Assembly: GCA_947259875.1 (NCBI GenBank)
Contig: CAMYNX010000014.1
Span: 1 to 46,156 of the forward strand
Reading direction: 5' to 3'
Origin: an uncultured Gammaproteobacteria bacterium
GTDB taxonomy: Bacteria; Pseudomonadota; Gammaproteobacteria; Arenicellales; JAANXG01
DNA length: 46,156 nt
The translations under genes were made by a program, and so were the position numbers. How positions within the stretch are numbered: the stretch's first letter is position 1; the number at the start of each line of letters is the position of its first letter. The notes below the pieces were generated by a model. It saw only the letters and a list, made by a program, of their open reading frames with translations. It searched no databases and was not told the origin of the DNA. This document shows, in pieces, positions 26,577-35,514 of the stretch.

Positions 26577-27599
26577 TTACGACGCAAGCGGCAATACCTC
26601 CCGCGCCGCGTCGCGAATGACCTCTACGCCGGCCCCTGGATTGTTAACGCGTTCACTCAGGTACCGCCGCCAAACCTTGGCCCGCGGTTGCCCGTGAAAC
26701 AGCCCCAGTATATGCCGAGTGAGCCAATGCAACCGGCAGCCGGCCGCCAGCTGCTGGGAGCAATACTCTACGTATTGTTCGAGCACCGACTCGCGGCTTA
26801 CCACAGGTTGGCGGTCACCATAGAACCGCCGGTCCACATCGGCCAATAGGTACGGATTGGCGTAGGCTTGACGTCCGATCATCACCCCATCGACTGAATC
26901 TAATTCACGCGCCGCCGCATCCAGGCTGGTGATCCCTCCGTTGATCACGATGGTGAGATCGGGAAACTCGCGTTTGATCGCATGAACCATGTCGTAGCGC
27001 AATGGTGGGAGGGTACGATTTTGTCTCGGACTCAACCCATTTAGCCAGGCCTTGCGCGCATGGATGACAAAAACATCACAACCGGCCTTGGAGACCATAT
27101 CAATAAACGCGCACAAGTTTTCCAGTGTATCTTGGTCGTCAATACCGATACGGCATTTGACCGTCACCGGCAAGCCGGCGGAGCGGACCATGGCGTGTAC
27201 ACATTCGGCTACGCGCTCCGGCCGTGCCATCAGGCAAGCGCCAAACTGACCGGACCGTACCCGATCGCTGGGGCAACCGACGTTGATGTTGATCTCTTGG
27301 TAACCGTAGTCCTCGCCAAAACGAGCGCTTAACGCCATTTGCGAGGGGTCGCTGCCACCGATTTGCAGGGCCACCGGCTGCTCAAAGGTATGGAACGCCA
27401 GCGCACGATCGCGATTACCGTAAATGAGCGTCGTGGCCGGGATCATTTCCGTGTATAGCAACGTCCGCCGGGAAATCAACCGCAGCAAATAGCGGTCGTG
27501 CCGGTCGGTACATTCCATCATCGGCGCCACCGATACCTTACGGTCCAATCGCGGTTGCCGATCCATGAGGGGTTTGTGTTGCGTCTCCAAAACACTCAA
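26577..27599 (-). CDS. dusA: tRNA-dihydrouridine(20/20a) synthase DusA
   Basis: The 340-residue FMN enzyme reduces uridines 20 and 20a in the tRNA D loop with NADPH. Motifs are VSVAPMMECTDRHDR near residue 25, the catalytic Cys in NVGCPSDRVRSGQFGACLM near 105, TVKCRIGIDDQD near 150 and IHARKAWLNGLSP near 180, all diagnostic for DusA rather than DusB or DusC. The start is either TTG 27599, overlapping the stop of the upstream gene (TTGA), or ATG 27566. It is coupled to the TlpA-like lipoprotein gene. Confidence 0.95.
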   Translation of the reverse strand: MSVLETQHKPLMDRQPRLDRKVSVAPMMECTDRHDRYLLRLISRRTLLYTEMIPATTLIYGNRDRALAFHTFEQPVALQIGGSDPSQMALSARFGEDYGYQEININVGCPSDRVRSGQFGACLMARPERVAECVHAMVRSAGLPVTVKCRIGIDDQDTLENLCAFIDMVSKAGCDVFVIHARKAWLNGLSPRQNRTLPPLRYDMVHAIKREFPDLTIVINGGITSLDAAARELDSVDGVMIGRQAYANPYLLADVDRRFYGDRQPVVSRESVLEQYVEYCSQQLAAGCRLHWLTRHILGLFHGQPRAKVWRRYLSERVNNPGAGVEVIRDAAREVLPLAS

Positions 27600-28249
27600 C
27601 CTCGATTACTGAGCAGTCTGTCGATGTCGTTGCGTATCCGTTGTGGGTTGAATCCAAATACCCCGGCGTATCGCTTGGACACGTTTCCCTCGGCGTCGAA
27701 CACCAGCGTAGTGGGTACCGCCTTGACCCCTTGGGCGACGGATGCCTGCTCAGAGTGATCAGACAGGATGGTGAATCGAAGCGGTTTTTGTTGCTGCTGC
27801 ACGAAGCTGTCAATGGCGGCTCGGACTTCGCCGACATTTACCGCGATGATCTCGACATTGCGGCCATTGTAATCCGTGTGAATGTCTTCCAGCTGTGTGA
27901 GCTCGGTCCAACAAGGTGCACACCGACTCGCCCAATAACTCGCGACGACAACCTTGCCGCGATGATCGGATAGATACACCGGTGTCCCGTTGAGCGATGT
28001 GCCCAGCAATACTCGAGGTGTTGCGGTGTCCGGTAATGCACTACCCTTGAGCTCCTCACCGACAAATGCGGGGGTTTGTTCGACGGGATAGACCTTGGTG
28101 ACCTGGGCTGACTCCGGTATCGGGGTAACCACGGGCGCAGGATGTCTCGGCACGGTACTGACACAGGACGTCAGCGACGCTGCCGCGGCGGTGGCGACGA
28201 TCCCCATGACAAGCGTGCGAATGTGGAAACTAATTTGGCTCACGAGCAA
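27596..28249 (-). CDS. TlpA/ResA-like thioredoxin-fold lipoprotein
   Basis: The 217-residue protein has a lipoprotein signal ending in the lipobox LTSC (Cys29), a Pro-rich linker, then a thioredoxin fold with the active site CAPC (Cys110-Cys113) in SYWASRCAPCWTELTQLE and the cis-Pro region KAVPTTLVFDAEGNV. Proteins of this kind reduce periplasmic disulfides, often for cytochrome c maturation; the closeness of two c-type cytochrome genes fits that, but this is inference. It starts the pair with dusA. Confidence 0.88.
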   Translation of the reverse strand: MLVSQISFHIRTLVMGIVATAAAASLTSCVSTVPRHPAPVVTPIPESAQVTKVYPVEQTPAFVGEELKGSALPDTATPRVLLGTSLNGTPVYLSDHRGKVVVASYWASRCAPCWTELTQLEDIHTDYNGRNVEIIAVNVGEVRAAIDSFVQQQQKPLRFTILSDHSEQASVAQGVKAVPTTLVFDAEGNVSKRYAGVFGFNPQRIRNDIDRLLSNRG

Positions 28250-28528
28250 ACGCTACTGTTTCAGAACTAACCACCAATAACCACGGCGCTGCGCCGCTGG
28301 TGACTACAAAAATATATCACAACCGCATTATTCCGGGACGGCGCCACCACCCCTGACCCAATTTTTCGACCACTATTCTCTGGAAGGATGATTCAACGGG
28401 GTGCGTGCTAGCGGTCGTATCGTATGGATACGTCATTTTGCCATGCGCCGGGTACTGGTAAGCTGACGGCGGGTCCGCCGAGAAACCGCCACCGCGGGCA
28501 CGTGGTGTAAGCAGCTTGCGCGCCGCTG

Positions 28529-29689
28529 TTAGAGCACCGCCTTGGCGCGCGAGTATTCCCGTTTGATGCAGAAGTGGTCCTTCCATTGGCGTTTAGCACG
28601 CATGCCGGAAAGATATTCCTCGTGTTTGTGGCCGATGGGGAATGGCGGCGAATCCGGAACTTCGGACCACAGGCCCGCTGCACGACGGGCCGCACGCTGA
28701 TCGACGAGCCAGTCGTTGTAACTCTCAATCACGATCCAGCCGCCGGGACCGTCCAGTGCGGCCGCCCGGTAGCGACCATCCATTTCATCCATTAGTTCGA
28801 TTTGCTCAGAGCTTAAATCCAGCGGCTCGAGCACGTTGTCGTAACCAAATTCCCGCAGTGCATCACCTGCCACCGCGGCCATGATCCGCTGATCGCGGAT
28901 ACTCAGTAAATCTTTATAGATCCCCACATGTTTGTCGGATATGGGCTCGGCCAGCGCCCAATTGTCCTTGGTCTTGCCGCGGCGTTTGGCGATCGGGGTG
29001 GTATGAAATGCCATCAACTCGTCGCTGTAGTCTTCCTGCAAAAAAGCGCACAGCCGTTTGAGATGCTCCACCGGGGTGCGTACGAAGTCTTCGTATTTGA
29101 TGTCGAACCACTGATCTTCAGGCAGCGCCTCGCGCCATGGCTTCACCGCCTCCTGACCGATCCGCCACAGCTCGGCAGCGCTGTAGATGTTGGTGGGACC
29201 AAACGAGGAATCCAGGAACTCCGCGCTGGCGTCGCGCCCGTCCCGGTAGATAAACACGAACTGAGCGTTGGGGAAGTCTTTTAGAATTTGCTCGACATAA
29301 AAAAGGTTGTAAGGGGTCTTCTCGCCCCAGCGGGGTTTACCCTGCTCTTCGGCATAGCGCTCGAGCATGGCTGCGTAGACACCCGCGAAACTCTGCTCCA
29401 GGGCCACTGCACGTTCCACAATCTCATCACCAAACGTGGCGGGGTTCACCTTCATGTCCCAAAACGGTGTGCGCAGCCCATAGGCCATTTCGCGACATAG
29501 CGTGCGAAAATTATCGATCTCGTTCAGGTTGCCATAGGTGAACAAATACGGCCGGAAACGCGGGTAGTACCAGGCGACCTCGGGCACGGCAAGACGGGGA
29601 TGACAACCCAAGATCGCCATGATCAAGGTCGTCCCCGAGCGTTCGGATCCGAGAACAAAGACGGGACGTTCGTTAAGCGTCAAAGACAT
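28529..29689 (-). CDS. Sulfotransferase family protein
   Basis: The 386-residue protein has the 5'-phosphosulfate loop GSERSGTTLIMAIL (about residues 13-26) and the 3'-phosphate region FIYRDGRDASAEFLDSSF (about 145-162), the two PAPS-binding hallmarks of Sulfotransfer_3 type enzymes; WGEKTPYN near 122 is also typical. It would transfer sulfate from PAPS to a hydroxyl or amine of an unknown acceptor. The C-terminal half (for example EHLKRLCAFLQEDYSDELM) is as expected, with an extra tail after about residue 325 (YNDWLVDQRAARRAAGLW). It is 44 bp downstream of an ABC importer operon and on the same strand. Confidence 0.9.
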   Translation of the reverse strand: MSLTLNERPVFVLGSERSGTTLIMAILGCHPRLAVPEVAWYYPRFRPYLFTYGNLNEIDNFRTLCREMAYGLRTPFWDMKVNPATFGDEIVERAVALEQSFAGVYAAMLERYAEEQGKPRWGEKTPYNLFYVEQILKDFPNAQFVFIYRDGRDASAEFLDSSFGPTNIYSAAELWRIGQEAVKPWREALPEDQWFDIKYEDFVRTPVEHLKRLCAFLQEDYSDELMAFHTTPIAKRRGKTKDNWALAEPISDKHVGIYKDLLSIRDQRIMAAVAGDALREFGYDNVLEPLDLSSEQIELMDEMDGRYRAAALDGPGGWIVIESYNDWLVDQRAARRAAGLWSEVPDSPPFPIGHKHEEYLSGMRAKRQWKDHFCIKREYSRAKAVL

Positions 29690-29733
29690 AGTTTAGCTCT
29701 TCCTCAATCGATGGTAACGGGCGCGCCGGCGAT

Positions 29734-30504
29734 CTACCCACTGCCGTTATTCAAGGCCATGGCCGCCAACAGCCCGGCCTTTACCTCGTCGACCATGTGT
29801 AGAAATTCTTCGCTCTCACGGCGCTGCTGGCGGTCGACGTTAATGCGATATTCGTTGACGATATGTGCCGGCTTGTCGCCCAGTAGTAGCACCCGATCCC
29901 CGAGATACACGGCTTCCTCAATGTCGTGGGTGACAAACAGGATAGATTTATGGGTCTCCTGCCAGATGCGCAGCAGCTCGTCCTGCAGTCCGGTTCGGGT
30001 AATGGCGTCGAGCGCCCCGAACGGTTCGTCCATCAACAGAATAGCCGGGTCAACGGCCAACGCCCGGGCGATGCCAATGCGCTGGCGCTGGCCGCCGGAC
30101 AGCTGATAGGGCCAGCGGTCCTCATAGCCGGCAAGACCGACGAGCTCGAGGGTCCATTCCACCCGTTCCTTTTTCACTGCCGCCGACACGTCGATGCCGT
30201 CCAAGCCGAGTGAGATGTTGTCCCCAACCTTGCGCCACGGCATCAGCAATGCCGCTTGAAAAACCATCGCGATAGGCCGTCGCGTTGGGTCGTCTGCCGC
30301 ATCGAGCTTGACCGATCCCTCGTAGGGCGGGATGAGATCGGCGATAACCCGCAGTAACGTGGATTTACCCGCTCCCGATACCCCGACCAAGGTCACGAAC
30401 TCCCCCTTCTCGACGCTCACATTCAAGTGACGGAAGATAATATTGTGGTCGTCCCCTTCGGCGAAGGCGACCGCCAGATCCTGGGTTTCAATTATCTTTG
30501 CCAT
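29734..30504 (-). CDS. NitT/TauT-family ABC transporter ATP-binding protein
   Basis: From ATG 30504 the protein has 256 residues; it overlaps the permease end by 13 bp. Walker A is GVSGAGKST, the signature is LSGGQRQRIGIARAL, Walker B is ILLMDEPFGALDAIT, and LLRIWQETHKSILFVTHDIEEAVYLGDRVLLL is the usual ending of the nitrate/taurine/sulfonate group. It powers uptake by the permease and binding protein encoded upstream. The ligand may be a sulfonate, taurine, nitrate, or an aromatic or pyrimidine compound. The downstream sulfotransferase hints at sulfur metabolism. Confidence 0.93.
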   Translation of the reverse strand: MAKIIETQDLAVAFAEGDDHNIIFRHLNVSVEKGEFVTLVGVSGAGKSTLLRVIADLIPPYEGSVKLDAADDPTRRPIAMVFQAALLMPWRKVGDNISLGLDGIDVSAAVKKERVEWTLELVGLAGYEDRWPYQLSGGQRQRIGIARALAVDPAILLMDEPFGALDAITRTGLQDELLRIWQETHKSILFVTHDIEEAVYLGDRVLLLGDKPAHIVNEYRINVDRQQRRESEEFLHMVDEVKAGLLAAMALNNGSG

Positions 30505-31244
30505 GCCAGGATCCTTTTTTGAACGAGAACGAATATATAGTCGCTGACTCCATAGAGTAACGCGATGGAGAACATGTAGAGGATGACCACGTTCGTGGCC
30601 AGCAGGCCCGAGGCCTCTATCATGCGTTGGCCGATACCTTGAATCCCAAACAGCTCCGCCGCCACCACGGTCATCCAACCCTGGCCCAGACCGGCGCGCA
30701 GCCCACTGAGGATACCCGGCGCGGCGCCCGGCAAGATGACCTTACGCAGCAGCGCCGGGAAAGAACGGTGGCCGAAGGCGCGGGCGACCTCGATCAGGTC
30801 CTTGTCCACCGCCTGGACCGCGCCCATGGCGGTAAAGTAGTTGATCCAGAAGATACCGATGGAGATGATGAACGCAGCCGCCGTCTCCGTGATCCCGAAC
30901 CAGATGATGGCAAAGGGGATCCACGCCAACGGCGGAATCGGACGCAGGACCCGGGCCAGCCACGCCTGGCTGGCCTCGATCCGCGGAAACAAAGCCACCA
31001 TCACGCCCAGGCCAACGCCGAGGACCGAACCCAGCACAAATCCGACGGTATAGTGACGCAGACTGGCGACCACCATCACCTGCCAGATACCCTCGCGGAT
31101 CTCAGAAATCAAGGCGGCCGGAATGGTGCTGGGCGGGGGCAGCAGGTAGGTTTCGAGCAACCCGCTGCGCGCGATTCCCTCCCAGATCAACAGGAACCCG
31201 GCCAGCCCAACAGCCGACAGGAAATACCGTGTGCTGGATTTCAC
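30492..31244 (-). CDS. NitT/TauT-family ABC transporter permease
   Basis: The 250-residue protein has about six helices. The binding-protein-dependent permease motif EVARAFGHRSFPALLRKVILPGAAPGILSGLRAGLGQGW appears near residue 165 (landmark EVARAFGHRSF...LPGAAP), and LLPPPSTIPAAL near the N-terminus is typical of SsuC/TauC proteins. It forms the channel of the importer. The gene lies between the binding-protein and ATPase genes. Confidence 0.93.
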   Translation of the reverse strand: MKSSTRYFLSAVGLAGFLLIWEGIARSGLLETYLLPPPSTIPAALISEIREGIWQVMVVASLRHYTVGFVLGSVLGVGLGVMVALFPRIEASQAWLARVLRPIPPLAWIPFAIIWFGITETAAAFIISIGIFWINYFTAMGAVQAVDKDLIEVARAFGHRSFPALLRKVILPGAAPGILSGLRAGLGQGWMTVVAAELFGIQGIGQRMIEASGLLATNVVILYMFSIALLYGVSDYIFVLVQKRILAWQR

Positions 31245-31283
31245 CTTTACCGCTTGCCTTTTCCCTGCTGCGAAACTGCGTCC

Positions 31284-32312
31284 TTACATGCCGAGATTCT
31301 TAGCGGCGTCCTTGTAGATGCTGAAGTCGAACAAGCCGTCAACGGACACGTTGGTCTTGATCTTCTCGCTCTTCTGAAAGTCGTGCATGTACTGGGTGCC
31401 TTCCTTAATTTCTTCCGGATTGGCCTTGAAGTTGGACGACGGCGATTGAATGGACTTTTGAATGGTCCCAACGTCGATGAGACCTTTGGCGACGAAGTTC
31501 TTCACATGCGGCGCCGCCTTCGCTGGGTCGTTCTTCAATAGCTCGGTCGCCTTGATATGCAGTTCGATCAGCTTGACGAGCGCATCGCGGTGATTGGCAA
31601 TCGCTTCCTCACGGGCCGCGATGGTGGAACCGGGCTGGCCATCCATCATTTGCGTTGCCCGGGCAACCACCTTGGCGTCCGGAAGCTTGCTCTCAACGAT
31701 GGTCAGGATCGGCTCCAGGATCCCGGCAGCATCCACGGACCGCGACAACACCGCCTGTTGCACGCGGGCGGCGCCCATGCCGATCAGTTCGACATCGCTT
31801 AGCTGCATACCCAGCGAGCGCAGCAGCCAGTGACGAGTCACCGTATCGGGAACCGAGCCCTTGGGGAAACTCGCAATCTTGGGTTTGCGGCCCTTGTCCT
31901 TGGCAAAAGCCATGAGCGCATCCTTTCCATTGCTGTGCTTTTCGAAGTACTTGACCAGATCACCCTGGGCGATGACACCGATCTGATTGACGATGCCGGC
32001 GGCGATGACCTTGAGTTTGATGCCCTTGCCGCGCGTCACCATTGCGGGTCCGATACCAAAACACATGACATCCATCTTGCCGGAGGCAATGGCCTGCACG
32101 ATCGCCGGGCCGTTGGGAAAGCGCGTCAATTTGAGATCGATCCCGGCGTCCTTCGCCCAGCCCATACCTTCGATCACGAAAAGTTGGCTGCACGGAACGA
32201 TCGGCATGTAGGCCATCTCGAGCGTGGTTCTGGCGCGGGCCGGGCCCGACACACCCACGATAAGCATGGCCGCTAGCAAAATTCTAGAAAACGTTTTCAA
32301 TTGAAATGTCAT
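31284..32312 (-). CDS. NitT/TauT-type periplasmic substrate-binding protein (NMT1/SsuA-like)
   Basis: The 342-residue protein has a signal peptide (about 1-27, RILLAAMLIVGVSGPARA) and a type II binding-protein fold: LEMAYMPIVPCSQLFVIEGMGWAKDAGIDLKL at the start (landmark GMGWAKDAGIDLKL), GPAIVQAIASGKMDVMCFG near 70, and VQQAVLSRSVDAAGILEP near 185. A good Shine-Dalgarno (GGAGGG) precedes ATG 32312. It is the first gene of the importer operon and is divergent from the YeeE-type transporter. The ligand is unknown; comparison with SsuA or TauA would help. Confidence 0.9.
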   Translation of the reverse strand: MTFQLKTFSRILLAAMLIVGVSGPARARTTLEMAYMPIVPCSQLFVIEGMGWAKDAGIDLKLTRFPNGPAIVQAIASGKMDVMCFGIGPAMVTRGKGIKLKVIAAGIVNQIGVIAQGDLVKYFEKHSNGKDALMAFAKDKGRKPKIASFPKGSVPDTVTRHWLLRSLGMQLSDVELIGMGAARVQQAVLSRSVDAAGILEPILTIVESKLPDAKVVARATQMMDGQPGSTIAAREEAIANHRDALVKLIELHIKATELLKNDPAKAAPHVKNFVAKGLIDVGTIQKSIQSPSSNFKANPEEIKEGTQYMHDFQKSEKIKTNVSVDGLFDFSIYKDAAKNLGM

Positions 32313-33037
32313 GGATGCCCTCCTGCATTAACTTCACGCGCCGTTGTAGACCCTTTCGTACCTGGTCATCGGGCCTTCGGCACGGCTATGGATTGGTGTG
32401 ATGATTTATCTAACAGACAAGTATTTTTTTATTGTGCGTAAACGCAATGGTGGTTGAACTTCGATCTGCTCCCACGGTATCAACCGCGTTGAATCTAATG
32501 ATAAAAATATCTTTGCCCTTTATTAACAAATCTTTTTGCGTGGCAACCGCAATCGATCATGCCCTACGGTCTTCGCTGGTCAAGGCATCCCGCACGTTAG
32601 TCGCGCGACGACGACGTCCGAGAAACACACTATACTCCTAGGAAATGAAGATAAAAACCAAGCAAATACCAAGTTTTTACGGAATAAAATTCGCAATATC
32701 ACGTCATCTGCGAACACCACAGCCCGGGAACTGTGTTCCCTCCGTACGTCTTACATTGCACTAGATTGCTGCGACCTTACATACCAGGGGAGTGTACCCA
32801 TCCCAGTCTCACCAATCGTTTCGTGGTTCTGGCAACACTTATGTGGGCCGTGATTTTTTTTGTAACAAACCTTCGCGTGCGTCTAGTGCGACACCGATGC
32901 ATTGCATCAGACCTTCGGCCATACCTGACATCGCTTTTCGCTTGACGCCGCGGTTCAAATACCTTGATGTTAGATTGCGCTTGCTATAGCCTGCAGCACG
33001 ATTTCGTCGTCCACAGACACGGTAGCGAGTTCGACTC
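32313..33037. other. 725-bp gene-free, AT-rich divergent regulatory region
   Basis: No convincing coding region is present between the two divergent transporters. The segment 32400-32720 is clearly richer in A/T than its surroundings. It should contain the promoters of the importer operon (minus) and the YeeE-type gene (plus). A short hydrophobic reading frame near 32733-32945 (includes LATLMWAVIFFVTN) resembles a membrane helix but lacks support; it could be a decayed gene fragment. No clear hairpin terminator or repeat was seen. Confidence 0.6.
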
Positions 33038-34234
33038 ATGCAAACATCCGCTTCTGTAGTGACCCCTGACAAACCCGTAGCGTTGATGACGCTGTTGGCC
33101 CTGTTAGCGGTCTCTCTGTTTCTGCAAAACGAGTTTCAGACCCGCCAGTCACTGCTGTTTTTGATCGGCGCCGGACTCGGTGTGACCCTGCTGCATGCCA
33201 CGTTCGGGTTCGCAGGCGGCTGGCGACGTTTGATCCGCGAGCGCCGCAGCACCAGTGTGCGCGCGCAGATACTGTTGTTGGGCCTGACAGCCATGTTGTT
33301 TTTCCCGGTGCTCGGACAGCTGTTTCCCGGCATCAACGCGCAGGCGGCGGTCGCGCCGGTGGGCCTTTCGGTGCTGATCGGCGCGTTTATTTTCGGCATT
33401 GGCATGCAGCTCGGCGGTGGCTGCGGATCCGGGACCCTGTTCACCGTGGGCGGCGGTCACGTCGCCATGCTTGTGACCTTGGTGTTCTTCATTATCGGCG
33501 CCACCGTCGCGTCCGCCCACCTTCACTGGTGGCTGGCGCTACCAAGCTTCGGCAAGCTATCCCTCATCACCGCATTTGGTTGGGGTCCTGCGCTGGTGGC
33601 GCAAGGGTTGTGCCTCATGGCCTTGTACGCCGTGGTGCTGGGGGTAGAACGGCAACGTCATGGAAACGCTGAGCCGCTGTTCGCCGCAAAAACCGCAGAT
33701 AACAGCTTTACCGACCGGTTGATTCTGGGTCCCTGGCCGTTATTGTGGGGGGTAATCGGTTTGGCGGTATTCAACCTGCTGACCCTGCTGATCGCTGGAC
33801 ACCCGTGGTCAATCACCTTCGCCTTTGGCCTGTGGGGCGCGAAGATCTGGACGGCAATCGGTGGTGATGCTGCCGCGTGGCCGTATTGGAGTTCGGGATA
33901 CCCCGCGGTCGCCCTGTCGCGCAGCGTGCTGGCTGACAATATCTCGATCATGGACTTCGGGCTTATTCTTGGGGCGGTGCTCGCCGCAGCGCTGGCCGGT
34001 AAGTTCGCGCCCGAAGACCGTATCAAACGCGAACGTCTTGTGGCGTCAATTATTGGCGGTTTGCTCCTCGGTTACGGTGCCCGCCTCGCCTTCGGCTGCA
34101 ATATTGGTGCGCTGTTGGCCGGCATCGGATCGGGCAGCATGCATGGTTGGCTGTGGTTGGTAGCAGGATTCATCGGTAGTGTGGTCGGCGTCCGATTACG
34201 CGTGCGCATGCATCTGGACCCACCGCCGCGGTGA
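33038..34234 (+). CDS. YeeE/YedE family (TsuA-like) sulfur-compound transporter
   Basis: The 398-residue membrane protein has about ten helices, with two matching halves that each contain a conserved Cys in a Gly-rich loop: GGGCGSGTLFTVGGGH (Cys129) and FGCNIGALLAGIGSGS (Cys354). These are the positions used for thiosulfate handling in YeeE/TsuA proteins, so uptake of thiosulfate or related sulfur species is likely. It is divergent from a NitT/TauT-type importer and its stop overlaps the start of a small anchored protein, so the two are translationally coupled. Confidence 0.9.
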   Translation: MQTSASVVTPDKPVALMTLLALLAVSLFLQNEFQTRQSLLFLIGAGLGVTLLHATFGFAGGWRRLIRERRSTSVRAQILLLGLTAMLFFPVLGQLFPGINAQAAVAPVGLSVLIGAFIFGIGMQLGGGCGSGTLFTVGGGHVAMLVTLVFFIIGATVASAHLHWWLALPSFGKLSLITAFGWGPALVAQGLCLMALYAVVLGVERQRHGNAEPLFAAKTADNSFTDRLILGPWPLLWGVIGLAVFNLLTLLIAGHPWSITFAFGLWGAKIWTAIGGDAAAWPYWSSGYPAVALSRSVLADNISIMDFGLILGAVLAAALAGKFAPEDRIKRERLVASIIGGLLLGYGARLAFGCNIGALLAGIGSGSMHGWLWLVAGFIGSVVGVRLRVRMHLDPPPR

Positions 34235-34644
34235 TGTCGGTGACGCGCCGCAATCGCGGGATTATGGGCGTGGCCATCGTGTTGGGCGCGATTTTCGTGG
34301 CCCTCGATCACAGTCAGTACCGCCGTTCCTTACCGGCACCTATCGCCGGCGAAGCGGAACCCCAGGTTGAAGCAGGGGGTTACGGGTCGGCTTCCGATGA
34401 CGCCGACGCCTCTCTTGCCACCGGACCTGGTGCAGAAACCGGCGGTTATGGCGCGGCTGGCGACGATGCTGACACCCCCACCGCCGCCGAGACCGGCGGC
34501 TACGGCGTTGCCACCGGAGCGAGCCCCGACGAAACCGGGCAAGGTGCAGCGGCAACATCCGCCCCTGATGAGGGCGTGAGTGGAGACATGGAAGAATACT
34601 ACAAGCGGCTACAGCTCGACGCCGAGACCGACGACCCGCGTTGA
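34234..34644 (+). CDS. Small anchored protein with GGYG repeats, coupled to the YeeE-type transporter
   Basis: Starting at ATG 34234 (TGATG overlap with the transporter stop), the 136-residue protein has one membrane helix (about 9-25, RGIMGVAIVLGAIFVAL). An acidic, low-complexity region follows with three copies of a motif E(A/T)GGYG (GGYG at residues 48-51, 70-73 and 88-91), spaced by DDAD-rich linkers, and a degenerate fourth, ETGQG (100-104). The C-terminus is charged (DMEEYYKRLQLDAETDDPR). I do not recognise it. Its tight coupling suggests a partner of the transporter; the repeats suggest a flexible periplasmic tail. Confidence 0.7.
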   Translation: MSVTRRNRGIMGVAIVLGAIFVALDHSQYRRSLPAPIAGEAEPQVEAGGYGSASDDADASLATGPGAETGGYGAAGDDADTPTAAETGGYGVATGASPDETGQGAAATSAPDEGVSGDMEEYYKRLQLDAETDDPR

Positions 34645-34714
34645 GGGATCTTCATGGTCCCGCGAAACGATGCCCAAGGCACCCTAATCACGAAACCTGC
34701 ACCCGGTGCCAACC

Positions 34715-35320
34715 CTAAGGTGGCGGTACATATCCGGGTAGGGTTTCGATACGCGCCAGCCATCGACATACCGCGGGGAACGGCGCGGTAGAAAGGTTGC
34801 CTTCGGATGCCATTGCCACGTATGGGTAGCAGGCAACATCCGCGATAGTGGGTGCGTCGCCTACTAACCAATCGTTCGTCTGCAACCGCCCTTCCAACAC
34901 CTCTAGCGCGGTGTGCGCAAATTCCCGGCATTCATCCAGATTCCCCAGTTGCGCGAATCGCGTCGGGTTGCCCAGTGTTATCGCCCGGGCTCGCCCCAAC
35001 CCGTAGCGTATCTCGTTTTGGTCAAGCGCCAACCATTGCATGGTGGCTGCCATCGCATAGGGGTCTGCGGGCAACCATTGTCCTTTTCCATATCGCACAG
35101 CCAGATACACCAGTATCGCCATCGAATCCCACATCACTCGCGTATCGTCTTGTAACACCGGTAGCTGCCCGCGAGGACTGATGTTGAGAAACTCTGCGGT
35201 CTTGTGTTCTCCGGCATTGGCGTCGATGGGGATCTTCTCGTAGGCAACTTCCAAAAAAGCTAACAGCAGTCTGACCTTGTAACAGTTGCCAGAACGGTGT
35301 AGATCGTACAGCTTGAGCAT
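34715..35320 (-). CDS. Glutathione S-transferase family protein
   Basis: The 201-residue protein has a thioredoxin-like N-terminal domain (LKLYDLHRSGNCYKVRLLLAFL, cis-Pro region GQLPVLQDD near residue 52, DSMAILVYLA near 66). An all-helical C-terminal domain follows, with the fold landmark LVGDAPTIADVACYPYV near 150, standard for GSTs. The Ser/Asn near the N-terminus (SGN) could contact glutathione. It is convergent with the GGYG protein. Its substrate is unknown. Confidence 0.92.
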   Translation of the reverse strand: MLKLYDLHRSGNCYKVRLLLAFLEVAYEKIPIDANAGEHKTAEFLNISPRGQLPVLQDDTRVMWDSMAILVYLAVRYGKGQWLPADPYAMAATMQWLALDQNEIRYGLGRARAITLGNPTRFAQLGNLDECREFAHTALEVLEGRLQTNDWLVGDAPTIADVACYPYVAMASEGNLSTAPFPAVCRWLARIETLPGYVPPP

Positions 35321-35514
35321 TGGGCACCAATCAGCTTCGAGGATGGACTTGCACCAAAATTAGCGAAAAAGCCCATGCACGGCAACCCACATGCAATGAC
35401 CTCCTGATCACAATCACATGACTGCATTGTTATCAACGATTCTAAAACGCATTGGGTGAGTCTGTAATTGGTACAATTGGCGCCTCGCGAATTCACCGCA
35501 ACAAGGAGCGCAAT

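Noticed and set aside
30627-31541. 304-codon open frame on the plus strand over the ABC permease and binding-protein genes
   Set aside because: It is antisense to two clear transporter genes and has a composition dominated by Arg, His, Gln and Asp, as expected for the complement of a GC-rich membrane-protein gene.
32733-32945. Short hydrophobic frame (contains LATLMWAVIFFVTN) in the gap before the YeeE-type gene
   Set aside because: Only one helix-like stretch, no ribosome-binding site and no family match that I recognise; it may be a remnant of a transporter gene but cannot be supported.
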